From Phosphoribacter sp037045055 (GTDB taxonomy: Bacteria; Actinomycetota; Actinomycetes; Actinomycetales; Dermatophilaceae), in contig JBAOHJ010000003.1 in NCBI GenBank assembly GCA_037045055.1, positions 372,001 to 436,000 on the forward strand: a stretch of DNA of 64,000 nucleotides, in the 5' to 3' direction. Both the position numbers and the translations under genes were made by a program. Shown here piece after piece: positions 37,290 to 45,537 of the stretch. The notes under the pieces are model-generated. The model was not told the DNA's origin. It did not search any database and saw nothing but the letters and a program-made list of their open reading frames with translations. How positions within the stretch are numbered: the first letter of the stretch is position 1; each line of letters begins with the position of its first letter.

Positions 37290-37727
37290 ATGAGCCTCGA
37301 CGGCGACTACGCACCGAGCCCCAGCCGGTGGGTCCGCGACCAGGTGTCGACCATCGTCGCCGCCGGCGACACCCGGGCCGTCACGGTGGACGGCTTCCCC
37401 GGGCTGGTCCTCATCACGATGCGCGGGCGCGCCAGCGGAGCGGTGCGCAAGGTGCCGGTCATCCGGGTGGAGCACGAGGGCCGGTATGCCGCCCTGGCCA
37501 GCTACGGCGGCAGCCCCACCGACCCGCAGTGGGCGCACAACCTGCGGGCCGGGCCGGACGTCGAGGTGCTCGACGGCACCACGTCGAGGCCCATGCGGGC
37601 GCGCGAGCTCGTGGGCGAGGAACGGGCCCCCTGGTGGGACCGGGCGGTGGCACAGTTCCCGGAGTACGCGCAGTACCAGACCCGCACGCAGCGGCAGATC
37701 CCGGTCTTCCTGCTCGAACCGCGCTGA
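37290..37727 (+). CDS. Deazaflavin (F420)-dependent nitroreductase family protein
   Basis: A 145-residue split beta-barrel protein of the Ddn group: GLVLITMRGRASGAVRKVPVIRVEHEGRYA and ASYGGSPTDPQWAHNLRAGPDVEV are the family's core, and WWDRAVAQFPEYAQYQ its C terminus. Members use reduced coenzyme F420 to reduce quinones or other substrates; which one here is unknown. F420 use is typical of actinomycetes. It is a single gene on the plus strand. Confidence 0.88.
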   Translation: MSLDGDYAPSPSRWVRDQVSTIVAAGDTRAVTVDGFPGLVLITMRGRASGAVRKVPVIRVEHEGRYAALASYGGSPTDPQWAHNLRAGPDVEVLDGTTSRPMRARELVGEERAPWWDRAVAQFPEYAQYQTRTQRQIPVFLLEPR

Positions 37728-37852
37728 GCGAGGCCGCGTGCGGTCGCGCCCCCGGGGTCGCGACCGCGTCTCCCGCGTGGTCCGTCCGACGGTCGACCCG
37801 AAGAGTGCGCCCCCCACGGCGGAACCGGCTGGCCCGGTGATGCGTCCAAGCG

Positions 37853-37879
37853 AATGTGATATCACTTAGATGTCACATT
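37853..37879 (+). promoter_or_regulatory. Palindromic operator upstream of the SPFH gene
   Basis: AATGTGA (37853-37859) and TCACATT (37873-37879) form a perfect inverted repeat. Inside it lies the 10-bp palindrome GTGATATCAC (37856-37865), and ATATCAC and ATGTCAC repeat with an 11-bp step. The patch is A+T-rich and ends 24 bp before the SPFH start, so it should overlap the promoter. The ribbon-helix-helix protein encoded at the end of the operon is a natural candidate to bind it. Confidence 0.65.
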
Positions 37880-37902
37880 GGTGACCAGTCCCGGAGGGCA
37901 CG

Positions 37903-38880
37903 ATGAGCACGACCACTCCCACCCACGACCCCGCACCCGAGTCGACCCCGGGTGGGTCACCCCGCCTCGGGCGCCGTCCGGCCGGCTCGCTCGTGCTGGC
38001 CGAGCGGGCGACGTTCTGGATCGACGGCTTCCTCGCCCTGCTGCTGGCGGTCGGTGCGGTGGCCCTGGCCGGCTGGCTGGCCTACGCCAACCGGGCGTCC
38101 TTCGGCCCGGGCGCGACCCCGTCGGCCGGGCTGCTCGTCGGCCTGGTCGCGCTCGTCCTGCTCGCCGCCACTATCGGGTCCGCGGTCCTTGTGGTGTCCC
38201 CTGGCCAGACCAAGGTCGTGCAGTTCTTCGGCCGCTACGTCGGCACGGTCCGGCGCACCGGCCTGACCATGGTGACCCCGTTCACCACCCGGCGCCGGGT
38301 GTCGGTGCGGGTCAACAACTTCGAGACCGCGGTGCTCAAGGTCAACGACGCGGAGGGCAACCCGGTCGAGATCGCCGCCATCGTCGTCTGGCAGGTCCAC
38401 GACACGGCCAAGGCGAGCTTCGCCGTGGAGAGCTACCAGGCGTTCGTCAAGGTGCAGTCCGAGGCGGCGTTGCGCCACGTCGCGACGAGCCACCCCTATG
38501 ACGACCCGGACGGCAGCGGGGAGTCGCTGCGCGGGTCGACCGACACGGTGTCGGCCGAGCTGGCCCGCGAGGTCGCCGACCGGGTCGCCGTCGCCGGGGT
38601 CGAGGTGCTCGAGGTGCGTATCAGCCACCTGGCGTACGCGCCGGAGATCGCCCAGGCGATGCTGCAGCGACAGCAGGCCGCGGCCATCATCGCCGCCCGC
38701 TCGCGGATCGTCGACGGCGCGGTCGGCATGGTCGAGATGGCGCTGACCCGGCTGGAGCGCGAGCAGATCGTCGACCTGGACGACGAGCGCAAGGCGGCCA
38801 TGGTCGCCAACCTGCTCGTCGTGCTGTGCGGGGAGGCCAAGGCCTCCCCCGTCATCAACGCGGGCACGCTCTACGGGTGA
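37903..38880 (+). CDS. SPFH (band 7/stomatin-like) membrane protein
   Basis: A 325-residue protein with two N-terminal hydrophobic spans (about 37-60 and 75-98) and a cytosolic SPFH domain beginning VVSPGQTKVVQFFGRYVGTVRRTG. The later ELAREVADRVAVAGVEVLEVRISHLAYAPEIAQAMLQRQQA is the usual amphipathic region for oligomerisation. Such proteins organise membrane domains; the specific role is unknown. GGAGGG lies a few bases before the ATG. The next gene follows after 13 bp. Confidence 0.9.
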   Translation: MSTTTPTHDPAPESTPGGSPRLGRRPAGSLVLAERATFWIDGFLALLLAVGAVALAGWLAYANRASFGPGATPSAGLLVGLVALVLLAATIGSAVLVVSPGQTKVVQFFGRYVGTVRRTGLTMVTPFTTRRRVSVRVNNFETAVLKVNDAEGNPVEIAAIVVWQVHDTAKASFAVESYQAFVKVQSEAALRHVATSHPYDDPDGSGESLRGSTDTVSAELAREVADRVAVAGVEVLEVRISHLAYAPEIAQAMLQRQQAAAIIAARSRIVDGAVGMVEMALTRLEREQIVDLDDERKAAMVANLLVVLCGEAKASPVINAGTLYG

Positions 38881-38893
38881 GGTGAGCGAGTCG

Positions 38894-39106
38894 ATGGCTC
38901 AGGGCACCGGACGGCCGCGGCGTTCGGTGTTGCTGCGCCTGGACCCGGCGGTGCACGACGCCCTCACCCGATGGGCCGGCGACGAGCTGCGCAGCGTCAA
39001 CGCCCAGGTCGAGGTGGTGCTGCGCCGGGCGCTGCGGGAGGCGGGGCGGCTGCCGCGTGAGATGGGGCCGCTGCCCCGCCGAGGTCGCCCGCCCGCGCCG
39101 GGCTGA
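38894..39106 (+). CDS. Small ribbon-helix-helix (Arc-like) protein
   Basis: A 70-residue basic protein whose core SVLLRLDPAVHDALTRWAGD followed by LRSVNAQVEVVLRRALREAGR has the strand-helix-helix pattern of Arc/MetJ repressors. The ATG at 38894 is chosen because GAGGTGA, overlapping the SPFH stop, lies at good distance; a GTG at 38882 is also in frame. Coupling with the SPFH gene suggests it regulates this operon, perhaps through the palindrome at 37853, but this is inference. Confidence 0.75.
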   Translation: MAQGTGRPRRSVLLRLDPAVHDALTRWAGDELRSVNAQVEVVLRRALREAGRLPREMGPLPRRGRPPAPG

Positions 39107-39159
39107 TGGCTGCAGGCTTGCGGGCTGATGGCTGCGGGCTTGTCCGGGCCGACTGCTCG

Positions 39160-39202
39160 TCGTCCGGTATGCCGCGCCCCCTGCGCACGGCATACCGGAC
39201 GA
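39160..39202. terminator. 15-bp perfect hairpin built from two GTATGCCG words
   Basis: TCGTCCGGTATGCCG (39160-39174) and CGGCATACCGGACGA (39188-39202) are exact reverse complements around a 13-base loop. It stands 54 bp after the ribbon-helix-helix gene in a convergent interval, a usual terminator position. A T-run is absent. The use of an inverted pair of the dispersed word as terminator recalls uptake-sequence terminators in other phyla. Confidence 0.7.
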
Positions 39203-39316
39203 TCGAGTCCCCCCTCGCGCGGTGCCGGCTGTCTCCCTCGCCGGTGCCGGGCGACGTCTGCGAATGCCCGTTCGGTGGAGAGGACCCGGGCGGGCAGGTC
39301 CAGATACGGGCTCGAC

Positions 39317-39332
39317 TGTGACCTACGTCACG
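39317..39332. promoter_or_regulatory. CRP/GlxR-like palindrome
   Basis: TGTGACCTACGTCACG fits TGTGANNTANNTCACA with one mismatch, the pattern bound by cAMP-receptor family regulators in actinomycetes. No gene starts nearby in either direction, so the site has no obvious target and may be fortuitous. Confidence 0.35.
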
Positions 39333-39540
39333 GCGAGTGGCCGCCCCTCGCACGTGGCGGTGCCCACCGCCGGGGACAACGGTGGGCACGGTGGCGCCGG
39401 AGATGGCCTCGCTTCGCCGGCTCGTGGCCGTCCGTCGATATCGCTCGTGCGCTTCCGGCCTCGTCTTGGCGGCGGGTGGGACGTGAGCCCGTGGCCCGAT
39501 ACGGTGACGACTCGACGAGGTGATCTGGGCGACGCCAGTC

Positions 39541-39984
39541 TCACGCCGGGCGCGTCCGGGGGACATCGCCCCGGTGGGGCAGCTGCCACACCGCCTCCCG
39601 GGTCGCCACCGCCACACCGGCCAGCCGGATGCCCCGCGACCGGCATACGGCCACCGCGGCCTCGTGCCACAGCTGGTCCTCGTCGGTCGTGGCGGGTATC
39701 CCGGGCCGGGCCACCACGAGGACCACGGAACCGTCGGGCACCTGCTCGGCCAGCGCGCGGGCGAACGGGTCGATGGTCGCGCACCGCTCGGTCGGGGTGA
39801 GGGCGCTGACGTCGGTGACCGCACACGGTTGCATGAGCCGGTCGGTCGGGCCACAGAGCCAGACGTAGATGACGCCCTCGTCGCGGCTGGTTTCGCTGAC
39901 GATCAGGTCGACCAGCGGGGTGAAGACGCTCGGGTCGCTCACCGGGCGGGTGGGCCAGTTGGGGGGCAGGTCGGCGTAGGACAT
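39541..39984 (-). CDS. Hypothetical protein
   Basis: A 147-residue protein that I do not recognise. The N terminus FTPLVDLIVSETSRDEGVIYVWLCGPTDRLMQP and a later VVLVVARPGIPATTDEDQLWHEAAVAVCRSRG have alternating hydrophobic patterns of a small alpha/beta domain; there is no signal peptide or membrane span. Third-position G+C bias and the ATG start support it as real. It is convergent with the SPFH operon and divergent from the CPBP gene. Confidence 0.6.
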   Translation of the reverse strand: MSYADLPPNWPTRPVSDPSVFTPLVDLIVSETSRDEGVIYVWLCGPTDRLMQPCAVTDVSALTPTERCATIDPFARALAEQVPDGSVVLVVARPGIPATTDEDQLWHEAAVAVCRSRGIRLAGVAVATREAVWQLPHRGDVPRTRPA

Positions 39985-40186
39985 GGGTCCAGCGTGCGGT
40001 GGGTCGACACCGTCACGCGGGCGTCGTCCACAGGTCCGTGGGTGGGCGAGCGAGGCCTGGACGGCGGTGCTGCTGGCCGAGCAGGCCGGCGGTCGAGGGC
40101 TGGCGCCCGCTCAGCCTCGCACATGGGTATGCCGTGCCGCCGTCCCGGGCGTGGCGTCGGCAAGGCCGCCCCGTAGGCTCAGCACC

Positions 40187-41077
40187 ATGGCCGGTGCTGC
40201 CGACGGCGGCTTGCCCGCCGCGCCGGAGCGGGACGCGCGCAGGGACGGCGCCGGACACCGCGACACCCGTGGCGAACGAGGCCCGCAGGGGCCGGTCTTC
40301 GCGCTGTCGGGCCCGGCTGCCACGAGGGTGGATCCGCCGGCGGACCGTGCCTCGGCGTGGGTGCTCGCCCTGCTGGGTGTGACCCTGGTGCCGGTGCTCG
40401 TCGGGATCTGGCTGGGCAGCGCGGGAGTCGTCCTCGCCGTCGGGTCGGTGGTGGCGGCCACCGTGATCGTGCTCGCCTGGCGCCGTGGGGGACGCCCGAG
40501 CCGCCGCGAGACTGCGATGCTCGGCCTCGCTGCCCTCGTCTGCGTGCCCACCGGCCTCACCTTCGCGGTGCTGACGCTCCTCGGTGGCGTCGCAGCGCTC
40601 ACCGCGCTGCGTCGTCACGGGTACGCCGTGGCGTGGCGCGTGCGGCGACCGTGGTGGGTCACCGTCGTCGCCACCGGGGTCGTGGGCGCCGGCCTCGCCG
40701 TGGTCAACGTCGCCCTCGCGCGAGCCTCCGGGGTCACGTCGGCAGACACTGCCCCGGTCCTGGGCCTGCTCGGCGCCGCCCGCGCGGGGCTGTCCGAGGA
40801 GATCGGCATGCGGGCGTTCCTGCTGGCCTGCGCCGTCGTCGTGCTGGGTCACCCCCCGGTCACGCTCGCTCAGCGGGTCTCGACCTACCTCGTCATGGTC
40901 GTCCCTGACGCGGCCGTGCACGCGTCCTCGTTCGCCGACCTGCTCGCCCAGACCCTCGTGCTCGGCGTCCTCTTCGGGTTGCCGCTGACGCTGCTGATGA
41001 CCCGGTTCGGGGTGCTGGCAGCGGTGGTCGCCCATACCGTCATCGACGCGGTGAGGTTCCTCGTCATCGGCGTGTGA
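40187..41077 (+). CDS. CPBP family intramembrane metalloprotease
   Basis: A 296-residue protein with about eight membrane spans after a 50-residue polar N terminus. The CPBP/Abi motif EExxxR is present as LSEEIGMRAFLL, and the C-terminal HxxxD as AHTVIDAV. Family members include CAAX-type prenyl proteases and bacteriocin-immunity proteins; the substrate is unknown. The ATG at 40187 is used, with only a weak ribosome site. Confidence 0.83.
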   Translation: MAGAADGGLPAAPERDARRDGAGHRDTRGERGPQGPVFALSGPAATRVDPPADRASAWVLALLGVTLVPVLVGIWLGSAGVVLAVGSVVAATVIVLAWRRGGRPSRRETAMLGLAALVCVPTGLTFAVLTLLGGVAALTALRRHGYAVAWRVRRPWWVTVVATGVVGAGLAVVNVALARASGVTSADTAPVLGLLGAARAGLSEEIGMRAFLLACAVVVLGHPPVTLAQRVSTYLVMVVPDAAVHASSFADLLAQTLVLGVLFGLPLTLLMTRFGVLAAVVAHTVIDAVRFLVIGV

Positions 41078-41124
41078 GGACCTGCCGGCGGCCCCACGCT
41101 CCCCGTCCGGGGATGCCGTGACCT

Positions 41125-41148
41125 CCCCGTCCGGATGCCGGGACGGGG
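41125..41148. terminator. Hairpin terminator after the CPBP gene
   Basis: CCCCGTCCGG and CCGGGACGGGG surround ATG and pair with one bulged base. The hairpin lies 48 bp after the CPBP stop and before the convergent nrdJ stop. A partial copy of the same sequence is found at 41099-41117. Confidence 0.55.
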
Positions 41149-41273
41149 GTTGCGGAGCCGGTGACGACCCGGCCTTCGCCGGCAGCGACTCCCGAAGTCA
41201 CCCGGACGCCAACGACTCGAAAGAGCACGTCGCGCGGCGCCTTGGCGTCCTGGCGTCGACTGTCGCCCTGGCG

Positions 41274-44200
41274 TCAACTGCAGCCGCTGGTGCTGCCACA
41301 GCCCTCGCAGACGTAGCAGGAGCCCGCAGGGCGCATCTTCGTCCCGCAGGTCATGCACATCGGCGCATCGGCGACCTTGCCCTGGAACTTGGCCAGCAGG
41401 TCCTGGGAGGAGTGCACGTCCGATCCGGCCTCTCGCGCCGACGCCGCCCCGGCCCCGGATCGCACCTCGGCGACCCGACCGGGACCCGGCTGCCGACCAC
41501 CGAGCCCATCGGGCCCAGTGGCGAGCTCGCCGGGCTGGCCCGTGCCGGGCGCACCCGCGCCGGACGCACCCGCGACGGGCGTGCCCGTGCCGGGCTGCGC
41601 CGAACCGGGGTGGGTCGAGCCGGGCTGGGCGTCGGCGGCCGGCTTGCCCGGGGCGTGCGGCGTCGGCGTGACCACGGACTGGGCGGAGGACTCCAGCTGC
41701 GAGGCGATCTCGTCGCCGGAAGGCTCGGGCGCGGCATACGAGCCGGTCTCGAGGTGTCGCGCGCGCTCCTGCGCGGTGTAGATGCCCATGAACGAGCGCG
41801 TCTCGAAGTCGAGGTAGTCCAGCGCCAGCCGGCGGAAGACGTAGTCCATGATCGACTGGGCCATCCGCACGTCAGGGTCGTCGGTCGGCCCGGCCGGCTC
41901 GAAGCGCAGGTTGGTGAACTTCTCGACGAAGGTCTCTAACGGCACGCCGTACTGCAGCGCGATGGAGATGGCCAGGGCGAAGGAGTCCATGACTCCGGCC
42001 AGGGTGGAGCCCTGCTTGCCGAGCTTGAGGAAGATCTCGCCGAGGCCGTCGTCCGGGTAGGAGCCGGCGGTGAGGTAGCCCTCGGCTCCCCCGACCGAGA
42101 AGGAGATCGTCTGCGAGGGGCGGCGCTTGGGCAGCCGCTTGCGCACCGGGCGGTACTCCACCTCCCGCACCACGGCCGGGGTCGGCGCCGCGGGGAGCCC
42201 CCCCGCGTCCGCAGCGCCCGTGTCGGCCTTGGCGTCCGAGAGCGGTTGGCCCACCTTGCAGTTGTCCCGGTACACCGCCAACGCCTTCAGACCGAGCTTC
42301 CATCCCTGCAGGTAGACCTCGGCGATCTCCTCGACGGTCGCTGTCTGCGGGAGGTTGACGGTCTTGGAGATCGCCCCGGACAGGAACGGCTGGCAGGCCG
42401 CCATCATCCTCACGTGGCCCATCGGCGAGATCGCCCGAGCCCCCATCGCGCAGTCGAACACCTCGTAGTGCTCCGGCCGCAGACCCGGGGCGTCGACGAC
42501 GTGGCCCTGGTCGGCGATGTACTCGACGATCGCCTCGATCTGCTCCTGCGGGTAGCCCAGGGTGGCCAGCGCCCGCGGGACGGTGAGGTTGACGATCTGC
42601 ATCGACCCGCCGCCGACGAGCTTCTTGAACTTCACCAGGGAGAAGTCCGGCTCGATGCCGGTTGTGTCGCAGTCCATCATGAAGCCGATGGTGCCGGTCG
42701 GGGCGAGCACACTGGCCTGTGCGTTGCGGAAGCCGTCGGCCGCGCCCAGTCGCACGACGTCGGCCCACGCGGCGGTGGCCTGGCGGTGGATGTCCCCGGC
42801 CATGGTGTCCAGCGTGCGCACCGCGTCGTTGGCGGCCTGGTGCTTGCGCATCACCCGCAGGTGGGCGTCGGCGTTGCGGGCGTATCCGGCATACGGGCCG
42901 ACCACGCTCGCGAGCTGCGCCGAGCGTCGGTATGCCGCGCCGGTGAGCAGGCTGGTGATGCTCGCGGCGAGGCAGCGGCCGCCCTCGGAGTCGTAGCCGT
43001 GGCCGGTGGCCATGAGCAGCGCGCCGAGGTTGGCGTACCCGATGCCGAGCTGGCGGTAGTCGCGGGTGGTCGCCCCGATCGACTCGGTGGGGAAGTCGGC
43101 GAAGCAGATCGAGATGTCCATCGCGGTGATGACCAGCTCGACGACCTGGGCGAACCGGGCGGCGTCGAAGGCGTCGTCGTCGCGCAGGAACTTCAGCAGG
43201 TTGAGCGAGGCGAGGTTGCACGAGGAGTTGTCCAGCGACATGTACTCCGAGCACGGGTTGCTCGCGGTGATCCGGCCGGTCTCGGGGTTGGTGTGCCAGG
43301 CGTTGATGGTGTCGTCGTACTGGATGCCGGGGTCGGCGCACTCCCACGCCGCCTGCGCCATCCGGTCGAACAGCGCGCGCGCGTCGACCTCGCGCACGGT
43401 CTCCCCGGTCTGGCGGGCCCGTAGCCCGAACGAGCGGCCCTGCTCCACCGCCTGCATGAACTCGTCGGTGACGCGGACCGAGTTGTTGGCGTTCTGGTAC
43501 TGCACCGACACGATGTCCTTGCCGCCGAGGTCCATGTCGAACCCGGCGTCCCGCAGCGCGCGGATCTTGTCCTCCTCGCGCGCCTTGGTGTCGATGAACT
43601 CCTCGATGTCGGGGTGGTCGACGTCCAGGACGACCATCTTGGCCGCCCGTCGGGTGGCCCCGCCGGACTTGATGGTGCCGGCGCTGGCGTCCGCGCCGCG
43701 CATGAACGACACCGGCCCGGAGGCCGTGCCGCCCGAGGAGAGCAACTCGGTCGAGGCCCGGATGCGGCTGAGGTTGAGCCCGGCCCCGGAGCCACCCTGG
43801 AAGATCTTGCCCTCTTCCTTGTACCAGTTGAGGATCGAGTCCATCGAGTCGTCGACCGAGAGGATGAAGCAGGCCGACACCTGCTGCGGCGAGGGCGTGC
43901 CGACGTTGAACCACACCGGGGAGTTGAACGAGAACACCTGGTGCAGCAGCGCATAGGTCAGCTCGTGCTCGAACAGCTCGGCGTCCTGCTCGGAGCCGAA
44001 GTAGCCGTGCTCCTTGCCCGCCTTGACGTAGGTGAGCACCACCCGGTCGATGAGCTGGCGCAGCGAGTGCTCCCGCGCCGGCGTGCCCAGCGCCCCGCGG
44101 AAGTACTTCGTCGTGACGATCGCCCCGGCGTTGACCGACCAGAAGTCGGGGAACTCCACGCCGCGCTGCTCGAAGATCGTCTCGCCGGTGCGCCAGTTGG

Positions 44201-44333
44201 TCTGCACGACGTCGCGCCGCTGCCAGGTCACCTCGTCGTAGGGATGCACCCCCGGCGTGGTGTGGATGCGCTCGACCTGCACGCCCTTGCCGGGCTTGCG
44301 GCGGGCACCGGTGCGGTTCGCGGTTTCCGTCAT
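41274..44333 (-). CDS. nrdJ: Class II (B12-dependent) ribonucleotide reductase NrdJ
   Basis: NrdJ reduces ribonucleotides using adenosylcobalamin as radical source. The 1019-residue protein has the first redox cysteine C155 in QVSACFILSV and the radical-site triad N359, C361, E363 in SNPCSEYMSL, plus APTGTIGFMMDCDTTGIEPDF. After residue 890 comes a Gly/Pro/Ala-rich linker and a C-terminal zinc-ribbon-like CMTCGTKM...CYVCEGCG, whose cysteines probably re-reduce the active site. GGGAGGA precedes the ATG, which overlaps the nrdR stop by 4 bp. Confidence 0.96.
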   Translation of the reverse strand: MTETANRTGARRKPGKGVQVERIHTTPGVHPYDEVTWQRRDVVQTNWRTGETIFEQRGVEFPDFWSVNAGAIVTTKYFRGALGTPAREHSLRQLIDRVVLTYVKAGKEHGYFGSEQDAELFEHELTYALLHQVFSFNSPVWFNVGTPSPQQVSACFILSVDDSMDSILNWYKEEGKIFQGGSGAGLNLSRIRASTELLSSGGTASGPVSFMRGADASAGTIKSGGATRRAAKMVVLDVDHPDIEEFIDTKAREEDKIRALRDAGFDMDLGGKDIVSVQYQNANNSVRVTDEFMQAVEQGRSFGLRARQTGETVREVDARALFDRMAQAAWECADPGIQYDDTINAWHTNPETGRITASNPCSEYMSLDNSSCNLASLNLLKFLRDDDAFDAARFAQVVELVITAMDISICFADFPTESIGATTRDYRQLGIGYANLGALLMATGHGYDSEGGRCLAASITSLLTGAAYRRSAQLASVVGPYAGYARNADAHLRVMRKHQAANDAVRTLDTMAGDIHRQATAAWADVVRLGAADGFRNAQASVLAPTGTIGFMMDCDTTGIEPDFSLVKFKKLVGGGSMQIVNLTVPRALATLGYPQEQIEAIVEYIADQGHVVDAPGLRPEHYEVFDCAMGARAISPMGHVRMMAACQPFLSGAISKTVNLPQTATVEEIAEVYLQGWKLGLKALAVYRDNCKVGQPLSDAKADTGAADAGGLPAAPTPAVVREVEYRPVRKRLPKRRPSQTISFSVGGAEGYLTAGSYPDDGLGEIFLKLGKQGSTLAGVMDSFALAISIALQYGVPLETFVEKFTNLRFEPAGPTDDPDVRMAQSIMDYVFRRLALDYLDFETRSFMGIYTAQERARHLETGSYAAPEPSGDEIASQLESSAQSVVTPTPHAPGKPAADAQPGSTHPGSAQPGTGTPVAGASGAGAPGTGQPGELATGPDGLGGRQPGPGRVAEVRSGAGAASAREAGSDVHSSQDLLAKFQGKVADAPMCMTCGTKMRPAGSCYVCEGCGSTSGCS

Positions 44334-44992
44334 GGCTGCTGGTCCTCCCTGTGACCTTTGCGGGTGAATGTCTCATCGAGCGCCGACGGCCCTCGTGGCT
44401 GCGGCGGGGTGTGGCTCAGGTGCGACCCGGACCCGGCATACCGGCCGCGTGCGCCCTGGTGGGCGGGTCCGGCGGGTCCGGCGGGTCCGGTGGGTCTGGC
44501 GGCTTCGGCGGGTCCGGCGGCTGCGGCCGGGTCGGTGGCTGCGGCGTCGCGCTCGGCGCGTAGCAGGGTGATGGCGTCCTGGAATTCCTGCAGATCCGCG
44601 AAGGCCCGGTAGACCGAGGCGAACCGCAGGTAGGCCACCTCGTCCAGATCGCGCAACGGCTCCAGCACGGCCAGGCCGACCTCGTGCGCCTCGACCTCGG
44701 CGCTGCCCTGGGCCCGGACCTGCTCCTCGACGCGCTGGGCCAGCAGCGCGAGCTGGTCCTCGGTGACCGGTCGGCCCTGGCAGGCCTTGCGGACGCCGAC
44801 GAGGACCTTGACGCGACTGAACGGCTCGGTCGCCCCCGAGCGTTTGAGCACAGACAGGCTGGCGGTCTCGACCGTGGTGAAGCGCCGGGTGCAGGTCGGA
44901 CACTGGCGCCTGCGCCGGATCGCGGTGCCGTCGTCGGTGGTGCGCGAGTCGATGACCCGGGAGTCGGTATGCCGGCAGAACGGGCAGTGCAT
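44330..44992 (-). CDS. nrdR: Ribonucleotide reductase repressor NrdR
   Basis: NrdR is a nucleotide-sensing repressor of reductase genes. Its zinc ribbon has cysteines C3, C6, C31 and C34 (CPFC and CPTC), followed by an ATP-cone domain at about 46-136. The 220-residue product is longer than the usual 150-170 because of a tail rich in Ala, Pro and Gly after residue 150; the tail is in frame up to the nrdJ overlap. GGAGAGGAG lies before the ATG. It should regulate its own operon through the boxes upstream. Confidence 0.95.
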   Translation of the reverse strand: MHCPFCRHTDSRVIDSRTTDDGTAIRRRRQCPTCTRRFTTVETASLSVLKRSGATEPFSRVKVLVGVRKACQGRPVTEDQLALLAQRVEEQVRAQGSAEVEAHEVGLAVLEPLRDLDEVAYLRFASVYRAFADLQEFQDAITLLRAERDAAATDPAAAAGPAEAARPTGPAGPAGPAHQGARGRYAGSGSHLSHTPPQPRGPSALDETFTRKGHREDQQP

Positions 44993-45139
44993 TCGCTGGC
45001 TCCTCTCCGAGCGTCGCGACGTTCTGGGGCGGCGAGGGGGCCACGCCAGGGGTCCTGGCGACCCGGCGCTGTGGACACCCCGGTGGATGGGCCGGTATGC
45101 CGTGTGGATGCGCTGTGGGTAAGTCTATCGAGCCTGTGG

Positions 45140-45180
45140 ACTAGATGTGGATGACTTACACCTGTGTAAGTACTAGATGT
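45140..45180 (-). promoter_or_regulatory. Pair of NrdR boxes with a central palindrome
   Basis: The 9-mer ACATCTAGT is read on the minus strand twice, at 45180-45172 and 45148-45140, exactly 32 bp apart, about three helical turns. NrdR is known to bind such paired boxes. Between them lies ACTTACAC-CT-GTGTAAGT (45154-45171), a perfect 8-bp-arm palindrome that is not part of the usual NrdR arrangement. The boxes lie just downstream of the predicted start site, well placed to block transcription. Confidence 0.8.
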
Positions 45181-45186
45181 AGGGGT

Positions 45187-45217
45187 ACTGTACGCAGGCC
45201 GCACCGGCCGATGTCAA
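45187..45217 (-). promoter_or_regulatory. Probable nrdR-nrdJ promoter
   Basis: TTGACA is read on the minus strand at 45217-45212 and TACAGT at 45192-45187, separated by 19 bp. The -35 is a perfect match, the -10 four of six; the spacing is slightly long. The first NrdR box begins 7 bp downstream of the -10. Confidence 0.6.
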
Positions 45218-45537
45218 GAGGGCGGACCACCGGGCACGCCTCGGGTGACCACGGATGGCCTCGGGACGCGTCCGGACACGCCGGCGCCGCCCGCCCCGGC
45301 GAGAGGCGGGCGGCGCCGGCGGCCCCACCAGGGGTGGGCGCCCACGGGGTCGAGGCGTGGACGCCGTCCGAGGGTCAGGCTCGCCCCAGGCGACCCAGCG
45401 CACGAGACCGCACGCCGCCCCGCGCGCCAGACCAGCGGGACGGCAACGGGCTCGGGCGGCCGGGCGGACCAAAACACCGCGAGGCCGCGCCCTGCCGGAG
45501 GAAGCCGGCGGGGCGGACCACCCGTCGGGCGAGCGGG
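45218..45537. other. Gene-free interval between LysM gene end and nrdR promoter
   Basis: This 320-bp interval holds one very strong hairpin (45280-45320) and no credible gene. Open frames here follow from the lack of A+T and have no family features. Confidence 0.55.
45280..45320 (-). terminator. 16-bp perfect G+C hairpin, probable terminator
   Basis: GCCGGCGCCGCCCGCC (45280-45295) and GGCGGGCGGCGCCGGC (45305-45320) pair without mismatch around a 9-base loop. It lies 220 bp beyond the LysM stop and before the nrdR promoter, so it would insulate the two units. No T-run follows. Confidence 0.55.

Larger units (their letters stand above)
39107..39540. other. Gene-free convergent interval
   Basis: No credible gene is found in these 434 bp between two convergent genes. 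The interval contains a direct repeat (GCTGATGGCTGC with GGCTTG, near 39102 and 39123), a strong hairpin made of two GTATGCCG words (39160-39202) and a CRP-like palindrome (39317-39332). The remainder shows no recognisable signal. Confidence 0.6.

Noticed and set aside
41274..44333. Intein or frameshift in nrdJ
   Set aside because: The reading frame is continuous with all catalytic motifs in order; the long C-terminal linker is low complexity and leads to the expected zinc-ribbon cysteines.
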